Shown in pieces: positions 1-9,505 of a stretch of DNA of 64,000 nucleotides. Each line of letters starts with the position of its first letter. Position 1 is the stretch's first letter. A model generated the notes under the pieces. That model was not told where the DNA came from, did no database searches, and saw only the letters and a program-made list of their open reading frames with translations. A program made the position numbers and the translations under genes. Location of the stretch: the NCBI RefSeq assembly GCF_030269925.1, contig NC_085129.1:13445501-13509500 (forward strand). Reading direction: 5' to 3'. Source of the stretch: Bombyx mori. Lineage: Eukaryota > Arthropoda > Insecta > Lepidoptera > Bombycidae.

Positions 1-414
1 CCGCTTCAACAAAGCGCGGCATCTCTTCAGTCTCAGGTCCATTAGACGAGCATTCAAACGATGTCCTGTTTTTCTTCGATATGCCCGAAGCCCTAAGTCT
101 TCATTTAACACCCTTTTCACCGTGGTTCTGCTTAACCCCATCTGAAGGGCCAACAGTTTCTACTTACGTTTGGGATTTCTTTGAATTCGCGCCTTCACAG
201 CTTTTATCACTGCTGGAGTCCTAACAGACCGAGGGCGACCACTTCTTGACCTGTCATCTACACTAGAGTCTTCATTGTATCGTTTGATGGTACAATAAAC
301 GAATCTTTTGGTTATATTCAAATTTTACAGTATGTTAAAAATTTGAATTGGCGCGTAACCGCAACGATGTAACGCAATAACTGCAACACGGCCTTCTTTA
401 AGCGTCCACTCCAT
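1..414 (-). pseudogene. mariner-type transposase, N-terminal part, broken
   Basis: Reading down from an ATG at 414-412 gives an N-terminal DNA-binding region (starts MEWTLKEGRVAVIALHRCGY) followed by a basic helix-turn-helix stretch containing SGRPRSVRTPAV and VLNEDLGLRAYRRKTGHRLN. These are the linker and second HTH typical of mariner/maT (Tc1/mariner superfamily) transposases, which cut and paste DNA at TA sites. Two in-frame stops (TAA after FNIL, TAG after RNPKRK) kill it. The catalytic DDD/E domain would lie left of base 1 and is not visible. AT-rich sequence 415-600 should hold the 5' UTR and terminal inverted repeat, but I cannot define the repeat without the other end. Family is inferred from motifs; subfamily unsure. 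Confidence 0.75.
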
Positions 415-600
415 ATTTAAAAATGAGTAAAATTCTAAAAGTATACATTTTTATTTTCATGAACTTTTCGAAATTTGAATTCAATAAACTTTTTTGTGGC
501 CAGCATTCTAAAAGAAAAGTTTTTACTGTGTGACAATACTTATGACCTGACTAGTTATAAGAATATAGTCCGATAATAAGATCGGGTTTCGGAACTCATC

Positions 601-1460
601 CTTTTCCAGTGCGGTGTGAAGAAGGGAGATGTTATTTCTCCAAAATTATTCACCGCTGCGTTGGAGGATGTTATCAAGGTTCTCGATTGGAAAGGGTTAG
701 GCATCAACAGCATACAGGCCAGGACAAAGCTCACATTGGGCTTGCCGACGTCATCGTATTTAATTTTATGGTTAATACGTTGGAGGACCTTATGGGGAGA
801 TATACGACAAAGGGAAGATCTTCCACCGAGCGGGTGATGTTGCTCGGTAGACCGGCGGTCCGAATGTTGTTGTTCGGAACGTGTACATATGCAAGCTTAT
901 CTTGAAAACGTCGTAAGCGAGATTCAGGCATCTGTCAAGTATTTTGCGTTGTATGATGGCCACCGCCACAACCTCAATAAAATGCTCAATGACCTCAATA
1001 GAAAATTATATCGAATGCCCATGTAGAGTTGCCCACTCGAGCAAAGTTTAGAAGCTCTACGCTCGAAGCTGTTGACGAGAACGTCTACCTGGGACAAACT
1101 ATCCAACTAGGTAGGTCCAACTTCGAGAAAGAGATCAATTGTGGAATCCAAAAATGGGTACATTTCGGGAAACTTCGCAAAATCTTCTGATTCCAAATAC
1201 CACAGTGTATAAGACGAGTCTTTGAACAGTGATGACACACGGCAGTAAGGCATGACCGCTTTCAATTGGCTTTATCCGAAGTCTCAAAATCACTCAAAGC
1301 GCAATGAAAAGGTCTATACTTGGAGTTTCCTTGCAAAAGGAATGAAAAGATTCGCAGAGCGGTTGAAAGTTTCTCGAGTGGTGACCGTGCACCGGAAAAC
1401 ACAGCGTGGGTAGATCTCCTACGAAGTGGACCGACAACTTGCTAAAGGCCGCAACTATCC
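601..1460 (+). pseudogene. RTE-clade LINE reverse transcriptase remnant, 5' portion
   Basis: Around 611-670 the reading VKKGDVISPKLFTAALEDV is the RT palm motif that follows the fingers in RTE-clade non-LTR retrotransposons. Further along, in shifting frames, come traces of the second part of the palm, then a YLGQTIQLGRSNFEKE-like stretch near 1087-1135 and the C-terminal TKWTDNLLKAA-like motif at about 1415-1455. There are many stops and frameshifts and the YADD box is destroyed, so it is dead. The copy is interrupted at 1460 by an R1-clade LINE and resumes at 2867. It encodes nothing functional now. Confidence 0.75.
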
Positions 1461-2866
1461 CCCACATCGTGGTTGGAGGCGTCCGGATAGGGGTCGGGGT
1501 GCAGTTGAAGTACCTCGGCCTCGTGTTGGACAGCCGGTGGGCTTTTCGTGCTCACTTTGCTCAGCTGGTCCCCCGATTGATGAGGACGGCCAGTTCTTTG
1601 AGCCGGCTGCTCCCGAATATTGGGGGACCGGATCAGGTTGTGCGCCGCCTCTACGCGGGGGTGGTGCGATCGATGGCCCTGTACGGTGCACCTGTATGGG
1701 CTGAGCCGCGCAACCGGGCCACTATGGCTCAGTTCCTGCGCCGGCCGCAGCGCACCGTTGCCATCAGGGTCATCCGCGGATATCGCACCGTCTCCTTCGA
1801 GGCGGCGTGTGTGTTGGCGGGGACGCCGCCATGGGAGCTGGAGGCGGAGTCGCTCGCTGCCGACTATCGGTGGCGCAGCGAGCTTCGTGCTCGGGGCGTG
1901 GCGCGTCTCCCCGAAAGTGAGCTGCGGGCGCGGAAGGCCCATTCTCGGCGGTCCGTGCTCGAGTCTTGGTCGAGGCGATTGGCCAACCCCACGTGGGGGC
2001 TACGGACCGTCGAGGCGGTTTACCCAGTCTTTGATGACTGGGTGAATCGTGGCGAAGGACGTCTCACCTTTCGTCTGGTGCAGGTGCTGACCGGGCACGG
2101 ATGCTTCGGGAAGTACCTGCGCCGGATAGGGGCTGAGCCGACGACGAGGTGACACCATTGTGGACACGACCTGGACACGGCGGAGCATACGCTCGCTGTC
2201 TGCCCCGCTTGGGAGGTGCAGCGCCGTGTCCTGGTCGCAAAGATAGGACCTGACTTGTCGCTGCCTGGCGTCGTGGCGTCGATGCTTGGCGGCGATGAGT
2301 CATGGAAGGCTATGCTCGACTTCTGCGAGTGCACCATCTCGCAGAAGGAGGCGGCGGGGCGAGTGAGGCAAAGCTCTCCTCACTACGCAGAAACCCGCCG
2401 CCGCCGAGCAGGGGGTCGGGACCGGGGCGTATCCGTGACCTGGCCCCCTCAGAGCTAGGGGTCCCACCCGTTTTGTGCGGGGAGAGACCCAGAGGTGGGG
2501 TGGCGTGCTTTGCACGCTCACCCGCAGTAGAAGCCGGGTGATAGTAGACCGCGTTCCCCCGACCACTCTGGGGGAAGGTGTAACGCGGCGCCATCAAGGC
2601 GGGCTCTCGGCCCGCTGAACGAGGGAGCCGGTGGTCGTGTCGCTGGCGGCCGCCGGTCCGGCGTCCGTGGGACGGTGGGATGGATGTAATGTGCTCTGCG
2701 TCAACCCTGTCCCGCCGATTCAATAGCCCCGACTGGGCTCCGGCCCGTTCCGAGGTAGGGCGCCGGTTGTGAGCGGCAGGAGTTTTTAGTGAGGTTCAAC
2801 TCCCACATACCCCACCTGCCGTGCGGGTAGGGACCCGGCGATTTTCTCCTGTGGAAAAAAAAAAAA
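1461..2866 (+). mobile_element. R1-clade LINE, 5'-truncated copy inserted in the RTE remnant
   Basis: This is a 1.4-kb 3' portion of an R1-clade non-LTR retrotransposon: ORF2 C-terminus to about 2458, a GC-rich 3' UTR, and an A tail at 2855-2869. It is flanked by a 17-bp target duplication with one mismatch (1444-1460 and 2867-2883), so the RTE sequence around it rejoins exactly when the insert is removed. The same family is present as a much longer copy at 13641-26378 on the other strand. The truncation point is just downstream of the RT core, so it could never have moved by itself. Confidence 0.85.
1464..2458 (+). pseudogene. R1-clade LINE ORF2, C-terminal third, one nonsense codon
   Basis: The open reading begins at HIVVGGVRIGVGVQLKYLGL (post-RT thumb region), runs through GGPDQVVRRLYAGVVRSMALYG and the conserved LLRPQRT-like and VLTGHGCFGKYL stretches, then hits TGA at 2150-2152. 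Sequence downstream stays in the same frame (HHCGHDLDTAEHT, then VLVAKIGPDLSLPGVV) to a stop near 2456. By comparison with the copy at 14177-14919, the TGA replaces the first cysteine codon of the C-terminal CCHC zinc finger (CX2C...HX4C). One substitution therefore both truncates the protein and removes a metal ligand. Otherwise the two copies are very similar, so this is a fairly young insertion. Confidence 0.85.
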
Positions 2867-3000
2867 AAAGGCCGCAAGTATCCGCTGGATGCAAACTGCG
2901 CACCGGTCATTATGGTGAACCTATCAAAGCACAGTCGAGTGTGAACAACCGGACAGACCTTGAGTGTTTTAAAAGGGAAATAAACTGCTATAGGTGCGTT
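2867..3000 (+). pseudogene. RTE-clade LINE remnant, 3' continuation
   Basis: After the R1 insert the RTE reading resumes as KAASIRWMQTA at 2867-2897, the conserved end of RTE ORFs in silkworm, and then degenerates. A short tetranucleotide tail (cata/gata repeats) near 3045-3060 may be the original 3' end. From 3060 to about 3540 I see only AT-rich sequence with no supported gene. Confidence 0.65.
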
Positions 3001-3059
3001 TTTCTACATCGCCCAGGCTGAACAACCATCCCAATAATGACGCTACATAGATAGATAGA

Positions 3060-3540
3060 CACACCTTTTTTAAAACTACCTGGGCATCGTCACTTCTTCA
3101 TGTATATATTTAAGCATAATATATAAGTATGCCTATCAGTCAATGATTCTAATAGTATGAGGGATCCTAGTTTAAGCCCAGGTGACCAGGTATGATGATG
3201 AATGATTTGTTCCACCGAATGCATATTATTATTTGTAATAGCATAGGTGTTTGAATCATTTTTCAATAGGCTCAACCTCTGATTATAGATTTAAAAAAAA
3301 CGCTCTGCCTCTCGCTTTCACTGGCTCGGTTTCTAATTAATACATATCATATGTTCCCTCTTTCTGGCCAAGGCTTCATTATAGCCCGTTTTTAAGAGCG
3401 ATAGTGGCGAATAGTAGAATCTTAATACTATATGATAGTCCATTACAATCGAACTTTTACTTGTTTTCGTCTCATACATTTTTTCGGGGCCTAATATAGA
3501 AGGATTTGATACCGTAGAATGTGGAACGATTATTTATTTA
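3060..3540. other. no gene seen; AT-rich
   Basis: Contains a weak tail-like stretch near 3090-3280 and short homopolymers. Nothing coding on either strand is convincing. Confidence 0.5.
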
Positions 3541-3541
3541 A

Positions 3542-4768
3542 TATTTATTTATTTTAGTCAATCTTCTTCTTCCTATTCGTACACTCTTGACAGAGTGGTC
3601 GTGGTCATGCATCAGTCGGATCCTGCGATACCGATGCTCTCGCGATGCGACGCCATGTGGCACGATGTTTCGCAGAGTGAGAGCAAGCATTTATGCTGGA
3701 GTGAGTAACAGATTTTATGAGGTCGGTCCATCGTGTTGGAGATCGTCCGCGTGATCTTTTGCCCTCGACTTTCCCTTGCACCACCAACCGCTCAATGGAG
3801 TCCTCATTACGAGTGATGTGCCCGAAGAATTTGAGGATTCGTAATTGGACTGTTGACGATAGTCTCTCCTTGATGTTGAGCTCTTTCAGGATCGAAATGT
3901 TGGTACGGTGCGCGGTCCACGGAATTCTGAGGAGACGTCTCCAACACCACATTTCTAGTGCGTCGATCTTACGACGGTCTTGCATCCTCAGCGTCCACGT
4001 CTCAGCCCCATACAGAAAGATTGGAAAGACCAGGCATCTCATTAACCGAACTTTTGTATTTTTGGTTATTCTGCGGTCTCTCCAAATCTTTGTTAGCCTC
4101 TCAACTGAGGATCTTGTCACGGCGCAACGTCTTCGGATCTCATCTTCGCAGCCTCCAGCGTTGGTGATAGTGGAGCCTAGATATACATAGCTATTAACTA
4201 CCTCGCATCCCGCTATATGTTGGACTTCCGGTTGGTTGATGTTAGCACGATCTACGATCATCATTTTGGTCTTATCACGATTGATCGCAAGTCCAAAATC
4301 CAACGCTGTAGTCTCCAGCCGGCGAAGAAGCACCTCGATTTCGTCTCTGGTTGACGCCAAGAGGGTAGTATCATCGGCGTATCTCAAGTTTGATATTTTC
4401 CGACCACCAACGGATATTCCTTTATCCCAATCTTCAAGAACTATCCGCATTATATACTCTGTGTATATATTAAATAAAAGAGGAGATAGTATGCAGCCCT
4501 GCCTAACGCCTGCCTGTGTGCTGAAGCGTTCGGAGTCAATACTGTCAACACGAACAGCGGCCGTGCCATTTTCGTACAGACGTCTGATGGTGTGTACAAG
4601 ATGTTGCGGTACACCCATTTCCGTCAGTACCAACCAGTCATCATATAAGCGGAATTGAGGCCAAGTGATTATGGCAAGCATCTCTTCGCATCCCCTCATC
4701 CCAGATGGCCTTCTCTGTCGACAGGCTTTCCGTAGCTCGCTTTGGATGGCATCGAAAACTGATACCAT
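3542..4768 (-). mobile_element. RTE/BovB-like LINE RT, C-terminal 387 codons open
   Basis: An open frame of 387 codons (4768-3605) carries the second half of a non-LTR reverse transcriptase: GVRQGCILSPLLFNIYTEYI at about residues 87-106, the catalytic LRYADDTTLLAS box (YADD at 130-133), KTKMMIVDR, YVYLGSTITNAGG, YGAETWTL, WCWRRLLRIPWTAHRTN and the C-terminal GRSPTRWTD. These match the RTE/BovB group. The first palm aspartate motif and the endonuclease are absent; the first roughly 45 residues do not look like RT, so a deletion or rearrangement joins foreign sequence near 4650. The 3' UTR starts at 3604 with a short tract (ccactctgtcaagagtg on the coding strand) that recurs after the related copy at 38294. 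The frame is uninterrupted, so decay is recent, but the missing palm motif means it is inactive. Confidence 0.8.
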
Positions 4769-5873
4769 ACTGTTCCAGAACTAGGGAAACCCCCTCTCCT
4801 CCTGTTTTGTTTTAAGACGCCTGCAAACACGGTACACGTGGTTTTGTTTAGATCTTTCCTCGCCGATCACTAAACTGACATGTGATATCGATACTGGTAT
4901 GAGACTAAATAGCAAATGTGATGTATCAGCAATAGAAATTATAATAATAATTAAACAGTAGAATACGATGAATCTATCCATTACATTTGATAAAACCTCG
5001 CATCTTACTTCTGAGTGTGGATTTCCGTGCACGCGATGTAAGATACACAGTCCAGGCAGGCGGAAATATTCTTGATATATATATATTTTATTTTACATGT
5101 TTCTTAGCGTATAGTCATGATTTCGCCATTAGGTGACCCGTTTTTGTTTGCGGTCACCATAAAATTGAGTATAGTTTTGTGTCTGAATAAAATAAGTCAA
5201 ATCAGTTGGCAATGATTTTATTTTACATACAAACAACACGAGTCGTTAATAGAATTTGGCTTATGTCCTAGACGGGCAGACAAGGTCCACCTTATGTTAA
5301 GCGCTTGGTAAAACCCGTAGTAAAATGAAATTATCGATTTTATTGAAGGAAAAAAAAGCGGTCCAGAAAAGGTAGTATGATAGTACGAACCCATGCCGTC
5401 AAAAGACATAATGTGAGAATAGTAATAGTACAAACGATTGGCGAGTGAGTAGAGGCAGTGGCCTCCATTATGATGAAAGACGAAAGTTTTTTTTATATTT
5501 CCGAAAATGTTGTACAGCAAAATTCTTGATTAAGTTGTGTTCCTGATGCAAAAGTCTATTTTGTTTCTAGGGGCTGGTACTGAAGGCTTCGGGTGTGAAA
5601 CTGGTACTAGACTGGATAACAGTGCTGGAGCTCGGAGTAGTGCTTCGGGTTCTGAATATTATGTTCCAGAATGGAAACCGTGTGTTTTGGCCGTTTGCTG
5701 AAGCAATGACGGCTAAAACAAAACATAGCTGTGGACAAAAATATTATTAATTAGGCCAGGCGTTTTACAATAAAAATGTGCCTTCGAACTCATGTCTCCA
5801 GATTATTCACGTTTTTATGGGTTCCAGTAAGCATTTAACACCAACTGGATCGTGTCTAGCTCTCCTCTTGACC
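4769..5873. other. no gene; holds one dispersed repeat unit (about 4950-5045)
   Basis: Bases about 4950-5045 match 31455-31570 (gtagaatacgatg, then tcttacttctgagt, then gcgatgtaagat in the same order), showing a dispersed repeat of unknown class. The rest, including the 5560-5700 stretch rich in ctggtact, has no supported coding potential. Confidence 0.55.
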
Positions 5874-6733
5874 TTTTTTTTTTCCGGGCCGGTGGCCGAA
5901 CCTCCTGCTGGGTCCCCGCGCCTAGGGGGCGCGCGGGGTATGTGGGACTTGACGATCTGCAAGGTGTTGGAAGCAGACCGCGGGCCCGAGGAATTTTAGG
6001 GCCCTACCCACTAAAAGACTCCCCTGCACTCTTCGCCTAAGCGTCCGATCCCCCCCAAGGTCAGAACCCGGATGAGGTAGGGGGGTTACCGCAGTCAACA
6101 CTGCAACCAGAGAGCGCAGCTCACCCCAAGGACGCCCGGCCGACGGAGCCTTCGAGGTGAATCGAAGGCTCTGAAACGTCGGTCGTCTCGGTACGGCAGC
6201 CCGTCAGGCCGCCCAGACGGTGCCACTGGTGTCCCGGAATACCCCGCTGGACCAGAACCAGCCTGCCGGGTCGGGACGTGATACACCGCCGACCGGTTGC
6301 TCTATTATAGATACTCCTTGGCAGCGCGCTAGAGTGCTGGAGCGCGCCGCGCGGCCTCTACCCCCTCAGGTCGCCCCTTGACCTTCACCGGGGGAGTTCA
6401 CCCCCTACAGGGGCCGGAGTCGGGCAAGAGCCCTTCTCCGTCCCCCGGCTCGGTGGCGACGGATAGGTGCGGAGAGGGATGAGCTCTCCATCTCTCGTTC
6501 CGTCGCCTCCTTCTGCGAGATGGTGTACTCGCAGAAGTCGAGCATCACCTTCCAGGACACATCGCTGCCAAGCATCGTAGCCACGACGGTCGGCAGCGAC
6601 AAGTCCGGTCCTATTTGCGAGACAAGGACACGGTGTTGCTCCAGCCATGCGGGGTAAGTGCCAGCGTATGCTCGACCGTGTCCTCGTCGCAGTCACAGGG
6701 GTGACACCCCATCGTTCTCCTCTTAGCCTGGAG
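5874..6733 (-). mobile_element. R1-clade LINE 3' end, related subfamily
   Basis: A T tract at 5874-5883 marks the A tail on the minus strand. Upstream (higher coordinates) are a GC-rich 3' UTR and, at 6602-6405, the ORF2 C-terminus (VVATMLGSDVSWKVMLDFCEYTISQKEA), equivalent to the ends of the copies at 2458 and 14177. A frameshift near 6605-6640 separates it from the preceding zinc-finger region. The 3' UTR is shared with 47805-48283, which defines a subfamily ending in a ggttcggcc-ccggccc block. Confidence 0.75.
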
Positions 6734-6904
6734 ATATAACCCAAAAAGGGTTAATGACAGGCAGGCGGCTGGTCGTAACACTCATGCCTAATCCCTATGC
6801 AGCTTGATAAGTGGACGTGTTGCGTCCCACATAATATGGGATAAGAGCAGATGAAAAAGAGAGGTTAGACACGACCTTTCCCATAGACATCGCAACTATT
6901 CTAT

Positions 6905-7060
6905 TCCATTAGCCCACAGACGTCAACTGCTGGACATAGGCCTCCCCCAAGCCTCGCCATGAAGATTGGTCCTGCGCTGCTTGCATCCAGCGGATGCCCA
7001 CGAACCTTAATAGATCGTCGGTCCATCTTGTGGGACATAGATCATCACAGGACATCGCAA
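6905..7060 (-). mobile_element. RTE LINE 3' end fragment
   Basis: Minus-strand reading CPTRWTDDLLRFVGIRWMQA followed by GLGEAYVQQLTSVG and a stop is the conserved C-terminus of silkworm RTE ORFs (compare KAASIRWMQTA at 2867). Only about 50 codons remain. The 6734-6904 flank is unassigned. Confidence 0.75.
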
Positions 7061-7126
7061 CACCAATGCCAAATGTCGAATTAGGTTGAATTCTCAAATT
7101 TACTATATAACTGCTAATAAGCTGCC

Positions 7127-7330
7127 TATTACGTCGTAGCGTTGGCGGACAGCCAATGAGATGGACCAATGAGATGGACCGACGACCTGGACAAAATAGC
7201 TAGCCGGGATTGGATGCGAAAGGCAAGAGACCGAAAACAATGAAGTACATGTGAAGAGACTTACACTCAGCATTGGGTGGACTAGAGTTGAGGAAGAGAG
7301 CCGGTGCCTCTTTAAGCCGGCCATACCGAT
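7127..7330 (+). mobile_element. RTE-like LINE fragment with internal 13-bp duplication
   Basis: Plus-strand reading RRSVGGQPMRWTDDLDKIAS then DWMRKARDRKQ is another RTE-type C-terminus, opposite in orientation to its neighbour at 6905-7060. The codons for MRWTD are partly duplicated (aatgagatggacc occurs twice at about 7156-7181), a local slippage event that shifts the frame. Confidence 0.6.
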
Positions 7331-7783
7331 ATTTCACGGTAGAAGCTATATCACCAATGAGTACCATACAGATAAATTTATATATGGAAACATAAATTGG
7401 TAAACATTTTGTGATCCCAAAATATCAACATTACCAAAATAAAGATGTCGATCAGCTACGGTAACAACTCGATATTAGGCATGCTTGTTAATGCACAACG
7501 AAAATCGATGTTTTAAAATTTAATATACTCACAATTAAAGTGAATTTCATGATGAATATGCGTCGAAAAAACTACACAGCCTAACTATTTAGATCAACAA
7601 ACGTCCTTTATATACAGAGCAATTATACTGAACTAAAAGAATTAATTCCGAAATTAACTTACATACTTCATGTATATTAATTAGCCTTTTAAGTACGTTT
7701 TTAAACGACTTCAAACCAAAAAGAAGGAGATTGTCGATTCGGGTTTTTTTTTTTAAATTGACTCGATCGAGACATAATTTTGT
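7331..7783. other. no gene; AT-rich
   Basis: No coding signal or recognisable repeat apart from a T run at 7745-7754. Confidence 0.5.
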
Positions 7784-8229
7784 AGTCGTCGTGGCCTAAC
7801 GGATAAGACCTCCGATGCATTCGTGCTGAGCAATGCACCGGTGTTCGAATCTCAGGCTGGTACCAATTTTTCTAATTAAATACGTACTCAACAAATGTTA
7901 ACGATTGACTTCCACGGTGAAGGAATAACATCGTGTAATAAAAATCAAACCCGCAAAATTATAATTTGCGTAATTACTGGTGGTAGAACCTCTGGTGAGT
8001 CCGCGCGGGTGGGTACAACCGCCCTGCCTATTTCTGACGTGAAGCAGTAATGCGTTTCGGTTTGAAGGGTGAGACAGCCGTTGTAAGTATACTTGAGACC
8101 TTAGAACTTATATCTCAAGGTGGGTGGCGCATTTACGTTGTAGATGTCTATGGGCTCCGGTAACCACTTAGCACCAGGTGGGCTGTGAGCTCGTCCACTC
8201 ATCTAAGCAATAAAAAAAATAAAAAAAAT
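7784..8229 (+). mobile_element. Bm1 SINE, full length
   Basis: A tRNA-derived head with box A (gtggcctaacggataaga, 7791-7808) and box B (ggtgttcgaatct, about 7840-7852) is followed by the Bm1 body (tgacttccacggtgaagg; gtccgcgcgggtgggtac; gcagtaatgcgtttcggttt; ccacttagcaccaggtgggc) and an A-rich tail ending near 8229. Bm1 is the abundant pol III SINE of Bombyx, mobilised by LINE machinery. This copy is complete head to tail and is the reference for the other Bm1 entries here. Confidence 0.92.
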
Positions 8230-8382
8230 ATGTGTAACTACTAGACTAGATTAGACTAAATAAAGATTTCGCCTTTTCATGACCAATCAGGAATACATTA
8301 TTTTCGCAAAAATTAACAGTGCTCATAAATGACTGTATTATCACAAATCGAGTTGAAATCTCGCAGTTTATGGGGAGTACTC

Positions 8383-8460
8383 ACCGGCAGGCAGAGCCTT
8401 GGCTCTGTGCGCTTACTATCAGGTGGGCAGTATGTTCGTCTGTCTACAGGGGAATCAAAA
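8383..8460 (+). repeat. short interspersed repeat tail, family 2
   Basis: The block ggcagagccttggctctg...caggtgggcagtatgttcgtctg ending in an A-rich stretch recurs at 41103-41199 and 58170-58281. The three copies share only about 80-110 bp, as expected for 3' ends of a LINE or SINE; its parent is not identifiable here. Confidence 0.65.
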
Positions 8461-8539
8461 ATGTCTTTACGCCCCAAGGAGTTTACTGGTATGCCAAACG
8501 AGAAAAAATAGAGTTTTAGTACAATTTTTTAAACAAATG

Positions 8540-8880
8540 GACTAGTCCGCACGGGTAGGTACCATCATCATCTTACCCTTGTTTTTCTGCCGCAAATCGG
8601 TCATGTACTCCGATTTAAAGGATGGGGCATACAATTGAGACCTTGCCTCGAGTCCTTAGGTGCGTGGCAGTATTAACATCGTGATGTCTATGGGCTCCGG
8701 TGGCCATTTAACACAAAGAAAAAATCCTCTGTTCCAGGGAGACAAAGTCTTGGGATCCTAAATTTCATCCCTTACGTGCCGTTACCAACATCTGCAGACC
8801 AGTCTCAGATGCCACGTGTGCCCTCTATAGTAGGGGATCCCACGATGCTAAATGGGGAGTTACTCGAGCGTCATAGAGAC
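8540..8880 (+). repeat. diverged Bm1 body joined to a dispersed module
   Basis: 8540-8715 is a diverged, headless Bm1 (gtccgcacgggtaggtac to atgtctatgggctccgg). It continues into a module (aaaaaatcctctgt...catctgcagaccagtc, about 8716-8840) that is repeated at 31605-31780, where it is also preceded by the same Bm1 end, so both halves were copied as one unit. Confidence 0.6.
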
Positions 8881-9500
8881 CTATTGGGTTGCAAAGCTTA
8901 AATTATAATAAAAAAAATATGTCATATAATGTATACCTTTTCATCGGTGGGGGAAGGGGCTATAGATTTTCAAATTTATAAAAAAAACTGTTGCATGGAC
9001 ATACTCGAGCGCGTCAGATATTGATAGCTTAAATGTCCTACGTACTTTTAATAATGTATGTAGTTAATTTGATGGGGGTGGTCGTAGGTAAGGGTTGAAA
9101 ATGAAAAATAATAATCTTATCGAGCGCGTCAGATTTTATTAGGGGGTCTTAAGTGAACCTTAAATAAAGCTGAAAGGGGAATATAGGCATTACGCAGCTG
9201 CACGCATTCAACTTTATCGACGATTTTTTTGTTATTTCGGCTTGAAGAAATCGTCAGATTATATATTTTTCGTTATCCTTGAATTATTTTATTCAAAATA
9301 AAAAAAAATTGAGCCACGCTCGACAATGTCCAGATGACGTTCTTTTTTTACAACTTTCTTTACGTCACTCTCAAATTGTCTGATTAGTGGAATATACACT
9401 TTTTAGCATATAATTAACTCACCCTACCATAATCTGACGCGCTCGAGAATTTCTGATGATCAATTTTTTTTTACTAATCTGAGCCTTTATCTTTGACGCG
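8869..9500. repeat. region with repeated and inverted cgagcgcgtcagat motif
   Basis: The motif tcgagcgcgtcagat occurs at about 9006 and 9121 in direct orientation and as its inverse (atctgacgcgctcgag) at about 9431. Shortened forms lie near 8869 and 9491. The spacing suggests a MITE-like palindromic element, but I cannot fix its ends or a target duplication. Confidence 0.45.
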
Positions 9501-9505
9501 CTGCC

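Noticed and set aside
1426..2723. Multiple GC-rich frames on both strands of the small R1 copy
   Set aside because: Shadow frames of ORF2 and its GC-rich 3' UTR.
4781..5032. 83-codon minus-strand frame
   Set aside because: Overlaps a dispersed repeat unit shared with 31455-31570 and has no gene-like features.
7784..7860. Possible tRNA gene
   Set aside because: It has pol III boxes but is the head of a Bm1 SINE; no acceptor stem closes.
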